Below are positions 8,282 through 16,044 of a stretch of DNA of 49,373 bases, one piece after another (the first letter of the stretch is position 1; every line of letters starts with the position of its first letter). Below the pieces are notes generated by a model, which was given only the letters and a program-made list of their open reading frames with translations, ran no database searches and had not been told where the DNA came from. The DNA is from Acidobacteriota bacterium. GTDB lineage: Bacteria > Acidobacteriota > Vicinamibacteria > Vicinamibacterales > UBA2999. The stretch is taken from assembly GCA_947482665.1 (NCBI GenBank), contig CANKJK010000017.1:1-49373 (forward strand), in the 5' to 3' direction. Both the position numbers and the translations under genes were made by a program.

Positions 8282-9433
8282 TTGTTCAAAACCCTGATCC
8301 CCGCGACGGCCCTGCTCCTGGCCGTCGCGTGCCGCCTCTCCAGCATTCCCATCACGCCGGACATTCAGCTCGTACACTCCGCCGGTGCGCAGTCCTGGAT
8401 CGCCGTCAACGGCCTTCCCAAGGGCGACCTGGATAAGCTGCCCAAGAACTCCGCCGACCCGGTGTGGCCCGAGATCCTGCGCGTCTCGGTCAACGCCGAG
8501 GCGCCCGCGGTCGTTGGCTGGTATTCGGTGAGCGATGGCGCCATCCGCTTCACGCCGCAGTTCGCGTTTGACGCCGGGCGCACCTACGTCGTGCGCTTCG
8601 ACCCCTCGAAGCTCCCGCGCTCCAAGGGACGCTCCGACCCCTGGCGCGCGACGGTGGTCACTTCGGAAGTCGCCATGCCCGCGCACCAGGCGCTGGTCGC
8701 CACCGAAGTCCGGCGCATCTTCCCCGCCGGAGACGAGTGGCCCGCCAACCAGCTCCGCGTCTACATCGAGTTCACCTCCCCGATGAGCGGCAGCGGCGGT
8801 ATCGAGCACCTCCACCTCGTCGATGAGAAGGGCACGGAGGTCGTCAACCCGTTCCTGCCGCTCGACTACGACTTCTGGAACGCCGATCGCACGCGCTTCA
8901 CGGCCTTCATGGATCCGGGGCGCGTGAAGAGCGGCCTCGTCCCCCGCAAGGAGATGGGCCCGTCGCTGGTGCCCGGCCGTAAGTACACGCTGGTCGTGGA
9001 TCGCGAGTGGCGTGATGCCTACGGCCAGCCGCTCAAGGACGCCTTCCGGCGCGAGTTCAGAACCGTGGCGCCCGATGTGACGCCCATCGACATCGCGACA
9101 TGGGTGGTGACCCTGCCCAAGGCCGGCACCACGGGAGCCATTCGCGTGGCCTTCGGCGAACCGCTGGACCGCGCGCTGATGCTTCGGGCGCTGGCCATCC
9201 GCGCCTCCAACGGGCGGATCTTCCCGGGAGACGCGCACGCGGGCGAGGGCGACCGGAGCTGGTCCTTCGAACCCGAGGACCCATGGCCCGCCGGTCGCTA
9301 CGACCTGGTGGCGCTCTCGATCCTGGAAGACCTGGCGGGCAACCAGATCGGCCGCCCGTTCGAGGTGGATACGTTCACGAAGGTGGAAGCGGCCGAGCCG
9401 ACCACGTCGGCCCGGCCGCTTGAGATTCGCTAG
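8282..9433 (+). CDS. Exported protein with bacterial Ig-like (SbsA/Big_5-type) domains
   Basis: A 383-residue protein with a hydrophobic N-terminus ending in AVAC at Cys17, which could be a weak lipobox. The body has strand-rich segments of the Ig-like type that mixes 'functional' wording such as GEPLDRALMLRALAI with YDLVALSILEDLAGNQIG. The latter is the typical end of an SbsA-like Ig domain. Start is TTG 8282, with AGGA four bases upstream overlapping the stop of the preceding gene. Its stop codon overlaps the stop of the convergent PEGA gene in a shared CTAG. It forms a two-gene unit with the 7136 gene. Function is unknown; a surface or binding partner of that protein is inference. Confidence 0.65.
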   Translation: MFKTLIPATALLLAVACRLSSIPITPDIQLVHSAGAQSWIAVNGLPKGDLDKLPKNSADPVWPEILRVSVNAEAPAVVGWYSVSDGAIRFTPQFAFDAGRTYVVRFDPSKLPRSKGRSDPWRATVVTSEVAMPAHQALVATEVRRIFPAGDEWPANQLRVYIEFTSPMSGSGGIEHLHLVDEKGTEVVNPFLPLDYDFWNADRTRFTAFMDPGRVKSGLVPRKEMGPSLVPGRKYTLVVDREWRDAYGQPLKDAFRREFRTVAPDVTPIDIATWVVTLPKAGTTGAIRVAFGEPLDRALMLRALAIRASNGRIFPGDAHAGEGDRSWSFEPEDPWPAGRYDLVALSILEDLAGNQIGRPFEVDTFTKVEAAEPTTSARPLEIR

Positions 9434-10317
9434 GCGCCAGCCTGTCTGGACAAGCTGACGTTGACGGGGGCTGTCTCCCCCGGCCGCACGTCGATGTCAC
9501 GGGTGAAGGGCTTGAAGCCCGGCGCCGAGATGTCCACACGATGCGTTCCTGCCGGCACTTCGATGGAGAAGTGAACGCCGTCCGAACTCATCCACGACAT
9601 CCCATCGATCTGCACGACAGCGGTCGGAGGCTGCACGGTGATCTGCATCGTGCCGGTCGGCGTCCGCTCCAGGGAGACCGGCCCTGCTGGCGGTGGAGCC
9701 GGGCGCGGGACCGGTGGCGGCATCGGCCCGACGGTCACGGGGCCGCGATACGAGCCCTCTGGCGGCGCCGGCGGCAGTGGCGCCATGACAGGGGGCTCGC
9801 TCAACTCACCTGGCGCCAGGTGCTCCAGGGGCCGATGCAGCTTCATCGTCGAGTTGGGACTCAGATAGAGAGACTGCCGCTCGGTGCGGTACCCCTCGCG
9901 ATAGATCTCGATCGTGTGCCCGCCTGGCGTCAGAGGCAATCCCTGGAAGACGCCGTCAAAGTCATCCACGATACCCGCGTAGAAACCGTCCACGTAGACG
10001 GCGGCGTCTCTCGGCGTCACCTGCAACCTGACGATGGCGCGGCGTTCGTAGACCGGGTAGTACGGGTGACGGTAGACGCCCCCAGCCCACCACGGATATG
10101 GCCCGAAGTAGGGGTCGTAGAAGAACCCCCCGACGAACACGAACTGACCCCGCGCGCGGGGTCGATACGGTGCGTGGGCCGAGCGAGGCGGCGGCGAGAC
10201 CCGCCGTTCCCGTTGCCGTTCACGCCCTCGCTCCTGAGCCGACGCTCCCCCGGCTGCCAGCACCAACGCGGCGGCCACTGAGAGACACCCGAGATACCGA
10301 AACAGTCGAGAAGCCAT
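9430..10317 (-). CDS. Exported protein with two PEGA domains
   Basis: A 295-residue protein with a Sec signal (residues 1 to about 28, AGGASAQ). A basic, low-complexity stretch follows (RERQRERR), then an aromatic Gly/Tyr/Pro-rich segment (FFYDPYFGPYPWW). The first PEGA domain is at about residues 90-155 (RLQVTPRDAAVYVDG, LTPGGHTIEIYREGY). A proline-rich linker leads to a second PEGA domain at the C-terminus (TVQPPTAVVQIDG, VPAGTHRVDISAPGFKPF). PEGA domains are short surface-layer-like beta modules. The start is ATG 10317, with GAGGTG five bases upstream. The stop overlaps the convergent neighbour's stop. A strong hairpin separates it from the upstream operon, so it probably has its own promoter. 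A cell-envelope structural or regulatory role is inferred. Confidence 0.8.
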   Translation of the reverse strand: MASRLFRYLGCLSVAAALVLAAGGASAQERGRERQRERRVSPPPRSAHAPYRPRARGQFVFVGGFFYDPYFGPYPWWAGGVYRHPYYPVYERRAIVRLQVTPRDAAVYVDGFYAGIVDDFDGVFQGLPLTPGGHTIEIYREGYRTERQSLYLSPNSTMKLHRPLEHLAPGELSEPPVMAPLPPAPPEGSYRGPVTVGPMPPPVPRPAPPPAGPVSLERTPTGTMQITVQPPTAVVQIDGMSWMSSDGVHFSIEVPAGTHRVDISAPGFKPFTRDIDVRPGETAPVNVSLSRQAGA

Positions 10318-10409
10318 CTGACACCTCAGCCGGCAGACATCGCCGGTCACCTGTCAGTGAGAGCAAGAGGCGTTCCGGGGAGGGGACTGACCGAATCTGG
10401 AGGAGAACG

Positions 10410-10445
10410 AGGTTGGCGGGATGATTGTCATCTCCCCGCCAACCT
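10410..10445 (-). terminator. Strong hairpin downstream of the molybdenum-hydroxylase operon
   Basis: An 11-bp perfect stem: AGGTTGGCGGG at 10410-10420 pairs with CCCGCCAACCT at 10435-10445. The loop holds a further ATGA/TCAT pairing. On the minus strand it lies 95 bases after the stop of the dienelactone hydrolase gene and 93 bases before the PEGA start. The downstream minus-strand sequence is pyrimidine-rich (TCGTTCTCCTCC) but not a run of T, so it may be a weak intrinsic terminator or a 3'-end stabilising structure. Confidence 0.55.
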
Positions 10446-10540
10446 TTCAGCATGGCGTGCGCACTTTCGCGGACACCGGCGGGTGGCCGCTCCTGCGGCC
10501 TGGCCACCACCGGTACCTGATCTGGAGACTGTCCGCCGCC

Positions 10541-11404
10541 CTAGGCGAGCGCCTTGCCGTAGAGCGCCAGCAGGCGCGCCCAGGCCTTCTCGGCCAGCGG
10601 CTCGCTGTAGACGCCCGAGTCCGGCGGGCACCAGCCGTGCGCGGCGCCCGTGTAGACCTCGATCTCCGCGGCCAGGCCGGCCTTCGCGAAGGTCTCCTTC
10701 ATCACGGTCTTGTCCGTGGGGGCGCGCTCGTCATCGTTGGCCGCAATGGCGATGAGCAGATGCGCCTTCGCCTGCGCAGCCTGCAGATGCGGGCTGTTCG
10801 CATCCTTGGTCACCAGTCCGCCACCGTGGAACGACGCCACCGCGCCCATGCGGCCTGGCATGGCCGCAGCCGTGCGGAGCGCCATCGGTCCGCCCATGCA
10901 GTAGCCCTGTGCGCCCATCTTCCGGTTCTTCGCCACGGCCTTTTGCTGATCCAGCCACGCGATGAACGCCTTGGCGTCCGTCATGTGCGTGGCTTCGGTG
11001 AGGGCCTGCATGTGCGGCATCACCTCGCTGATGGGGGTCGCGGCGCCCTTCGGGGCCGTCGGTGCCTTCATCATGCGATAGAAGGGATTCACCACCACCA
11101 CCGCATAGCCGGACTCGGCCAGGCGCTTGCCCATCTGGCGGAACGCCGGGCGCAGCCCGAAGATGTCCGGCCAGATCAACACACCTGGCGCGGTGCCACT
11201 CGCCGGATGCACGAAGTACGCGTCGGCCATGCCGTCAGGTGTCTTGATCGTCACCTCGGATTCCGTGACGGACACGGCCCCCACCACCTCGGGCAGCATC
11301 ATGGCCACGCCAGCGCCGAGCAGCACGCCGAACTGCCGGCGCGTCACGAGCCCGTTGCGTTCAAAGGCCAGCCGGTCGTCGTCAAAATGATCCTGATCGC
11401 ACAT
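10541..11404 (-). CDS. Dienelactone hydrolase family protein with Tat signal
   Basis: A 287-residue alpha/beta hydrolase of the dienelactone hydrolase type, which opens lactone rings in aromatic catabolism. The nucleophile elbow is GYCMGG with Cys169. The triad is completed by Asp224 (ANDDER) and His256 (AAHGWC), the family's Cys-Asp-His arrangement. The N-terminus carries a twin-arginine signal: TRRQF at residues 21-25, followed by a weakly hydrophobic stretch (GVLLGAGVAMMLP). It is therefore predicted to be exported folded to the periplasm, unusual for this family. The start is ATG 11404, with AGGAGGAG 6-8 bases upstream. It is the last gene of the four-gene operon that begins at 14741, 16 bp after the NTF2-like gene. 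Confidence 0.88.
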   Translation of the reverse strand: MCDQDHFDDDRLAFERNGLVTRRQFGVLLGAGVAMMLPEVVGAVSVTESEVTIKTPDGMADAYFVHPASGTAPGVLIWPDIFGLRPAFRQMGKRLAESGYAVVVVNPFYRMMKAPTAPKGAATPISEVMPHMQALTEATHMTDAKAFIAWLDQQKAVAKNRKMGAQGYCMGGPMALRTAAAMPGRMGAVASFHGGGLVTKDANSPHLQAAQAKAHLLIAIAANDDERAPTDKTVMKETFAKAGLAAEIEVYTGAAHGWCPPDSGVYSEPLAEKAWARLLALYGKALA

Positions 11405-11420
11405 GGTCTGCTCCTCCTGG

Positions 11421-11900
11421 TCAGTCGATCTGAAAGTCGATGAATTCGTGAATCTTGCCGTCCACAACACTGAAGACGCCGAACCACGTGCCCGACCCAA
11501 GGTTGCTGCCGTCCTGCATCACCATCGTGTCGACACGCTCGTGGGTGATCATCGGCCCCACGGCCCGCGTGGTGCCCGGCTTGACCTTCATGCTGATGGA
11601 CTTCGTCCGGCTGATGAAGCCGTCGAAGGACGTCTTCGGATCGCTCAGTTGCGTGAACTTCCCCGGTCGCGCGGCCGCGAAGCGGGCGCCCGGCGCCAGA
11701 TAGGCCGCCACACCAGCGGCATCCCGCGCATTGAACGCCACCAGGAAGTCGTCAATGACCTTCATGTTGGCCTTCTCCTGCACGGACGGCGCCTTGCTCT
11801 GGGCTGACGCCACGCCCGCGAAACCCATCGCGGCGGCGGAAAGGCCCGCGGCCGTCAGGGCCTGGCGGCGGGAGAGGGTGGTGCGTTTCGTCGTCGGCAT
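11421..11900 (-). CDS. NTF2/SnoaL-like protein with Tat signal
   Basis: A 159-residue protein. A twin-arginine signal (LSRRQALTAAG, Arg11-Arg12) with a hydrophobic region to about residue 34 is followed by an NTF2-like cone domain. Recognisable segments are an N-terminal helix (VIDDFLVAFNARDAAGVAAYLAP) and the strand-rich end (GTWFGVFSVVDGKIHEFIDF). The family includes SnoaL cyclases, ketosteroid isomerase and limonene-1,2-epoxide hydrolase. The invariant residues of a specific enzyme cannot be assigned here. ATG 11900 is preferred: AGGAG lies seven bases upstream and overlaps the stop of the molybdopterin subunit gene. A GTG at 11906 would be too close. Operon position between the molybdenum hydroxylase and the lactone hydrolase suggests a step on the same substrate. 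Confidence 0.82.
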   Translation of the reverse strand: MPTTKRTTLSRRQALTAAGLSAAAMGFAGVASAQSKAPSVQEKANMKVIDDFLVAFNARDAAGVAAYLAPGARFAAARPGKFTQLSDPKTSFDGFISRTKSISMKVKPGTTRAVGPMITHERVDTMVMQDGSNLGSGTWFGVFSVVDGKIHEFIDFQID

Positions 11901-11910
11901 GTACACACTC

Positions 11911-14214
11911 CTAGGCGTTGAGGATGGACTTCACATATTGCGGCGCCAGCGGGATGCGGCGCGGCATCACGCCGGTCGCATCGAAGAAGGCCGCCATGAT
12001 CGCCACCGGGGCCGACGCGTTGGCCGCCTCGCCGCCGCCGTTGATGCCCCGGTCGTCGCGCGACGTGAAGATCGTCTTGATCTCCGGGATGTCGCCCATG
12101 CGCGGGATGCGGTACTTCGTCCAGTCGGTGCTCGTCACCTTGCCCGTGTCGAAGGTGACCTCCTCGAAGAGCGCCTCGCCGACACCCATCACGGCGCCGC
12201 CCTGCATCATGCTCGTGAGGTGCCGCGGGTTCATCACCTTGCCCACGTCCACACCCACCGTCATGGCGGTCACCTTCACGACGCCCGTACCAGGCGTCAC
12301 CTCCACGTCGGCCATGGCCACCCACCAGCCGCCGCTGCGCATCACGACGCCCACGCCGCGGCCCGTGACCGGTGTCGTACCGGTGCGCGACGCCTTCGGG
12401 TTGGGTGACGGGCGGGGCGTCCAGCCGTGCTTTGCCGCCGTGGCCTTCATCAGGTTGATGAAGACGTCGTTGGTGGTGTGCCGGATGCGGAACTCAACCG
12501 GGTCGGCCTTGGCCGCGGCCGCCGCCTCCGTGATGATGCCCTCGACGGCGTAGTTCTGCTGCCGCTGCTGCGGCGTCCGCATGATGTTGCCGCGCAGGCC
12601 ACCACTGACGGCGTTGCCCGCGAGGTTGTCCGTGACGTAGGCCGCTTCAAACGCCGGCGACTGCTCATAGACCCACACCGAGTGCAACGCGCCGAATCCC
12701 GAAACCGGCCCGGTCGGCAGCGTCGGCAGTCCGGCGAGCAGCGCGCCCAGCATCCGGGCGTCGTTCTCGTGGGGCTGATACCACTCGCTTTTCAGACCGA
12801 CCATGTGGCCCGTGGCATCCAGGCCGACCTTCACGTCCGCATACCAGGCCGGCGAGGCACTCGACCAGGCCAGGTCCTCCGGCATCGTCCACTGCACGCG
12901 CACCGGCTTCTTCAGGAGCGTCGAGAGAATCGCCGCATCTGCCATGGCGCCGTCGCCGCCGTAGGTGGTCCGGCCGTACTGGCCCGGGCCCTGTGCCCAC
13001 TTGATCGTCACCTTCTCGAACGGGATACCGAGTGTGTGGGCAATATTGGCGCGCGCACCCTGAGCCTGCGAGGTCTGCGAGTAGAGCGTCACCGACCCAT
13101 CGGCCTTCGCGTCGGCCAGCGCCACGAACGCCCCCATCGGAGCATGCCGCACGTAGGGCTGCTCGTAGGTCGCCGAAATCACCTGGGCCGCTCCGGCCAG
13201 CGCCGCATCGATCTTCGCCGCGTCTCCACGCTTCTCCGCCGGCGTCCACGTCGCGGCGCGGAGCGCGGCGGTCACCTTGTCGCTACCCGGCAGGCCCGAC
13301 CACGGCGTCCACGTCGTGGCCGCGGCCACGGCCTGCGCGGCCTGCACGGCTTCCCATTCGTTCGGCGAGACAACCGCAACAAGGTTGCCCTTCGTCACCA
13401 CTTCGGCCGTCGGGAACTTCGCGTGATCCAGGGCGCCGGCCGCGACGAGCGTGGAGCCGAGAGTCGCCGGCCGCACCATGCGCGCGTGCAGCATGCCGGG
13501 CAGGCTCACGTCCCCGCTGTACTGCGCCTTGGCCGTCACGATCTCGCGGATGCCGGGCCGGGCAAACGACTGCCCGATGACCGCGTAGTCCTTGAGCGGC
13601 TTGAGCGTGGGATTGCTCGTCACGCGCAGGCCCAGCAGACCCGAGAGGCCGATGCCGTCCTTCGGATTGATCTTCGGGAAGTCACCGGTCACCGGAATCG
13701 CGAGGTCCAGTTGCTGTCCCTTCACGAGCTCCGTGTAACGCACGCTCTTGCCGCCGCCGCTCACGACACCCTTGGTCACGGTGAGCGTATCGACCGGCAC
13801 GCCCAGCTTCGTGGACGCCAGGCCCAGGAGCGCCACGCGGGTCATCGCCGCCACCTTCTTCAGATTGGCGGCGCCACCGAGAAAGCCGGCCGAGAGGCCG
13901 CCGTCCGGTGTGTCATCGGTGCTCCCCATCACCATCGTGATGACAGCCGGGTCCACATCCAGCTCTTCGGCCACCGCCTGCGCATAGAACGCGCTGGCGC
14001 TGGTGCCCGTTTCCGTCTTCCCGGTGCGGACCACGATGCGCCCATCATCGTGCAGTTCCAGCCATGAGGCCAGCTTGGTTGCATCCATCGTCGAGGGATG
14101 CCCCTCGACGCCTGCCGCGCCGACTGCGAGCGAGGGGAACACCGCCGCGCCGACAAACAGGGCGCCGCCGGCCTTCACGAAACCGCGCCGCGTGAGTGTG
14201 AGTTCGTTGTCCAT
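11911..14214 (-). CDS. Molybdopterin-binding subunit of an isoquinoline 1-oxidoreductase-type hydroxylase
   Basis: A 767-residue large subunit of the xanthine-oxidase superfamily, IorB branch. It hydroxylates N-heterocycles or oxidises aldehydes with water as the oxygen source. A Tat signal is clear: LTRRGFVKAGG, with Arg9-Arg10, then a hydrophobic stretch ending AVGAAG. The catalytic glutamate is expected in GINGGGEAANA, at Glu729. The segment GQYGRTTYGGDGAMADAAIL is in the expected Moco-contact region. The start is ATG 14214: GAGG lies nine bases upstream, overlapping the stop of the iron-sulfur subunit gene. ATG 14223 would abut that GAGG directly and is less likely. It is co-transcribed with the 2Fe-2S subunit 11 bp upstream. 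No Moco maturation gene (xdhC/mocA type) is nearby. The substrate is not predictable from sequence alone. Confidence 0.9.
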   Translation of the reverse strand: MDNELTLTRRGFVKAGGALFVGAAVFPSLAVGAAGVEGHPSTMDATKLASWLELHDDGRIVVRTGKTETGTSASAFYAQAVAEELDVDPAVITMVMGSTDDTPDGGLSAGFLGGAANLKKVAAMTRVALLGLASTKLGVPVDTLTVTKGVVSGGGKSVRYTELVKGQQLDLAIPVTGDFPKINPKDGIGLSGLLGLRVTSNPTLKPLKDYAVIGQSFARPGIREIVTAKAQYSGDVSLPGMLHARMVRPATLGSTLVAAGALDHAKFPTAEVVTKGNLVAVVSPNEWEAVQAAQAVAAATTWTPWSGLPGSDKVTAALRAATWTPAEKRGDAAKIDAALAGAAQVISATYEQPYVRHAPMGAFVALADAKADGSVTLYSQTSQAQGARANIAHTLGIPFEKVTIKWAQGPGQYGRTTYGGDGAMADAAILSTLLKKPVRVQWTMPEDLAWSSASPAWYADVKVGLDATGHMVGLKSEWYQPHENDARMLGALLAGLPTLPTGPVSGFGALHSVWVYEQSPAFEAAYVTDNLAGNAVSGGLRGNIMRTPQQRQQNYAVEGIITEAAAAAKADPVEFRIRHTTNDVFINLMKATAAKHGWTPRPSPNPKASRTGTTPVTGRGVGVVMRSGGWWVAMADVEVTPGTGVVKVTAMTVGVDVGKVMNPRHLTSMMQGGAVMGVGEALFEEVTFDTGKVTSTDWTKYRIPRMGDIPEIKTIFTSRDDRGINGGGEAANASAPVAIMAAFFDATGVMPRRIPLAPQYVKSILNA

Positions 14215-14225
14215 GGCAGCCATCC

Positions 14226-14741
14226 TCAGGCGCGCATCAGCTTCGCGGCCTTGAGGACAGCCGCGGCAATGCCGTTGTAGGTGCCGCACCGGCACAAGTG
14301 CGGCGAGGGAGGTGTGTTGGTGAACGCGTCCTTGACCTGTGCGAGCGTGGGGTTGGGGTTGCGGCCCAGCAGGTCGGCCGCCGCCATCATCATCCCGCTC
14401 TGGCAGTAGCCGCACTGGGGCACCTGCTCCTCAATCCACGCGGTCTGGATAGGGTGCAGCGTGTCCGCCGTCTCCGGAATGCCCTTCTTGCCGGCCCACA
14501 GACCCGGCAGCCCTTCGACCGTGTGAATCTTCTTCCCGACCAGACGCGAGACCGGCGTCGAGCACGACCGGATCTCCTTGCCGTCGGCGAGCACCGCGCA
14601 GGAGCCGCATTGCGACAGGCCGCAGCCCAGGCGCGTGCCGGTGAGCTTGAGGTCATTCCGCAGCACGTAGATGAGCGGCGTATCGGCCGCCGCGGTCACA
14701 GTGCGCGGTGCGCCATTGATGGTCAGTGCGTAGCTGGGCAT
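14226..14741 (-). CDS. [2Fe-2S] subunit of an isoquinoline 1-oxidoreductase-type hydroxylase
   Basis: A 171-residue small subunit that passes electrons from the molybdenum centre. The N-terminal plant-ferredoxin-type domain carries Cys40, Cys45, Cys48 and Cys60. The C-terminal helical [2Fe-2S] domain carries Cys110, Cys113, Cys150 and Cys152 (QCGYCQSG, HLCRCGTY). The complete eight-Cys pattern is present. It has no signal peptide of its own, so if the complex is periplasmic this subunit must travel with the Tat-targeted large subunit, as known for other molybdenum hydroxylases. The start is ATG 14741, with GGAG six bases upstream. It is the first gene of the operon. There is no FAD subunit, as in other IorAB-type enzymes. 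Confidence 0.92.
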   Translation of the reverse strand: MPSYALTINGAPRTVTAAADTPLIYVLRNDLKLTGTRLGCGLSQCGSCAVLADGKEIRSCSTPVSRLVGKKIHTVEGLPGLWAGKKGIPETADTLHPIQTAWIEEQVPQCGYCQSGMMMAAADLLGRNPNPTLAQVKDAFTNTPPSPHLCRCGTYNGIAAAVLKAAKLMRA

Positions 14742-14882
14742 AGGGACTCCGGAAGGCGTCGCGAGCGGTGACTAGCATGCCAGTTTTCCCTGACCGGAAC
14801 CACTCCGCAGGCCACACGGTCCGGGGGTGCCGATGGCCCCGAATGCACAGACGACCAGGGCGGGGGATGGCAAGCTAGACGG

Positions 14883-15635
14883 ATGACATCCCTGCGTGCG
14901 CTCACGGTCGCCCTGGCACTTGCCGGGAGCGCCGCCGCAGCCTCGGCACAAACGACCGGCCCTCCGCTGGCGACAGCCATGCCGTCGTGGGCGTCACTCA
15001 TCCGCGATCTCCCGCGCGATCTCGGGCGGCTCCCCTCTCGGACCAATGCCCTCTGGCTCGGGGGTGCCGGAGGGCTCGCCTGGGCGGTGCACCCCGAGGA
15101 CGCCACGCTGACACGCAGGGCGGCGGGGTCCCATGCGCTCGACGTGACACTGCGCGCTGGCGCGGCCCTGGGCAGCGGCGGCACGCAGGCGGGATTCGCG
15201 CTGGCCGTGTTCACCGCCGGGCGGCTCAGTGGACACGCGGCCACGGCCTCGATCGGCGCGGATCTCGTCCGCGCGCAGATCATCACTGGCGCCCTCACAC
15301 AGGGACTCAAGCGAGCCGTCAACCGCCCGCGGCCAAATGGCGGGCGCCTCTCGTTCCCGTCAGGCCATACGTCGGCCACGATCGCGACGGTCACGGTCCT
15401 TCAGCGGCGATTGGGCTGGCGGGTCGGGGTGCCCGGCTACGCCCTCACCGCCTACGTCGCCGCATCAAGACTGCAGGACAACCAACACTATCTGAGCGAT
15501 GTGATCATGGGGGCCGGACTCGGCCTGGTCTCAGGCCGGATCGTGACGCTCGGACACGGCCCGCACGGCTTCAGCGTTGCGCCGCTCGCCCTCCGTGGTG
15601 GCGGTGGCATCGGCTTCACCACCGCCTGGCCGTAA
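14883..15635 (+). CDS. Exported PAP2-family phosphatase
   Basis: A 250-residue protein with a signal peptide (residues 1-22, ASAQ) and the three PAP2 motifs. They are KX6RP at Lys143-Pro151, PSGH at 159-162, and SRX5HX3D at Ser195-Asp206 with catalytic His202. The family dephosphorylates lipid phosphates such as undecaprenyl pyrophosphate or phosphatidate. The predicted site of action is the periplasm or the outer face of the inner membrane. Hydrophobicity is moderate, so it could be soluble or have few membrane segments. ATG 14883 gives a well-formed signal peptide. The stop is three bases from the stop of the convergent DUF5666-like gene. Confidence 0.9.
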   Translation: MTSLRALTVALALAGSAAAASAQTTGPPLATAMPSWASLIRDLPRDLGRLPSRTNALWLGGAGGLAWAVHPEDATLTRRAAGSHALDVTLRAGAALGSGGTQAGFALAVFTAGRLSGHAATASIGADLVRAQIITGALTQGLKRAVNRPRPNGGRLSFPSGHTSATIATVTVLQRRLGWRVGVPGYALTAYVAASRLQDNQHYLSDVIMGAGLGLVSGRIVTLGHGPHGFSVAPLALRGGGGIGFTTAWP

Positions 15636-15638
15636 CCT

Positions 15639-15956
15639 CTACTTCCCCGCTGGCGGCGGGACGATTTTCACCTCCACGGCAACGAGGTTCTCGTCGTCAT
15701 CCTCGTGCGCGTCCACGACGACCGCCATCCCGGCCTTCAGGTCCAGCACCGACGCCTTCTTCCCGTCCCTGGTGACCTTCGTGGATGGCGCGAGCGTCAC
15801 CGACACGCTCCTGCCATTCCGCTGCGTCACGGACAGGCCGGTGAGTGTCACCTGGGTGATCGTGCCCTCCACGTGCTCGTCCTCGTGGGCGCGAAGCGGC
15901 GCCAGTCCCACGGCGAGCAGCGCGATGAGCGCGGTCAACACGGTGCGGCGGTGCAT
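15639..15956 (-). CDS. Small exported DUF5666-like (OB-fold type) protein
   Basis: A 105-residue protein. A signal peptide (residues 1-23) is followed by a compact beta domain (VEGTITQVTLTGLSVTQRNG, VTLAPSTKVTRDGK, VLDLKAGMAVVVDA), the pattern of DUF5666. The mature N-terminus begins with HEDEH, and a second acidic/His patch HEDDDEN lies near the C-terminus. The clusters could bind divalent metal, though this is only a suggestion. The start is ATG 15956, with AAGGAGA 3-4 bases upstream. It faces the PAP2 gene in convergent orientation. Confidence 0.75.
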   Translation of the reverse strand: MHRRTVLTALIALLAVGLAPLRAHEDEHVEGTITQVTLTGLSVTQRNGRSVSVTLAPSTKVTRDGKKASVLDLKAGMAVVVDAHEDDDENLVAVEVKIVPPPAGK

Positions 15957-16044
15957 GGGTCTCCTTCTCACATCACCTGAAAGCACAACCGGCGGATGGC
16001 TGTGTGCCACCCGCCGGTCAGGTCTTGCGAAACGCGACGGCGCG

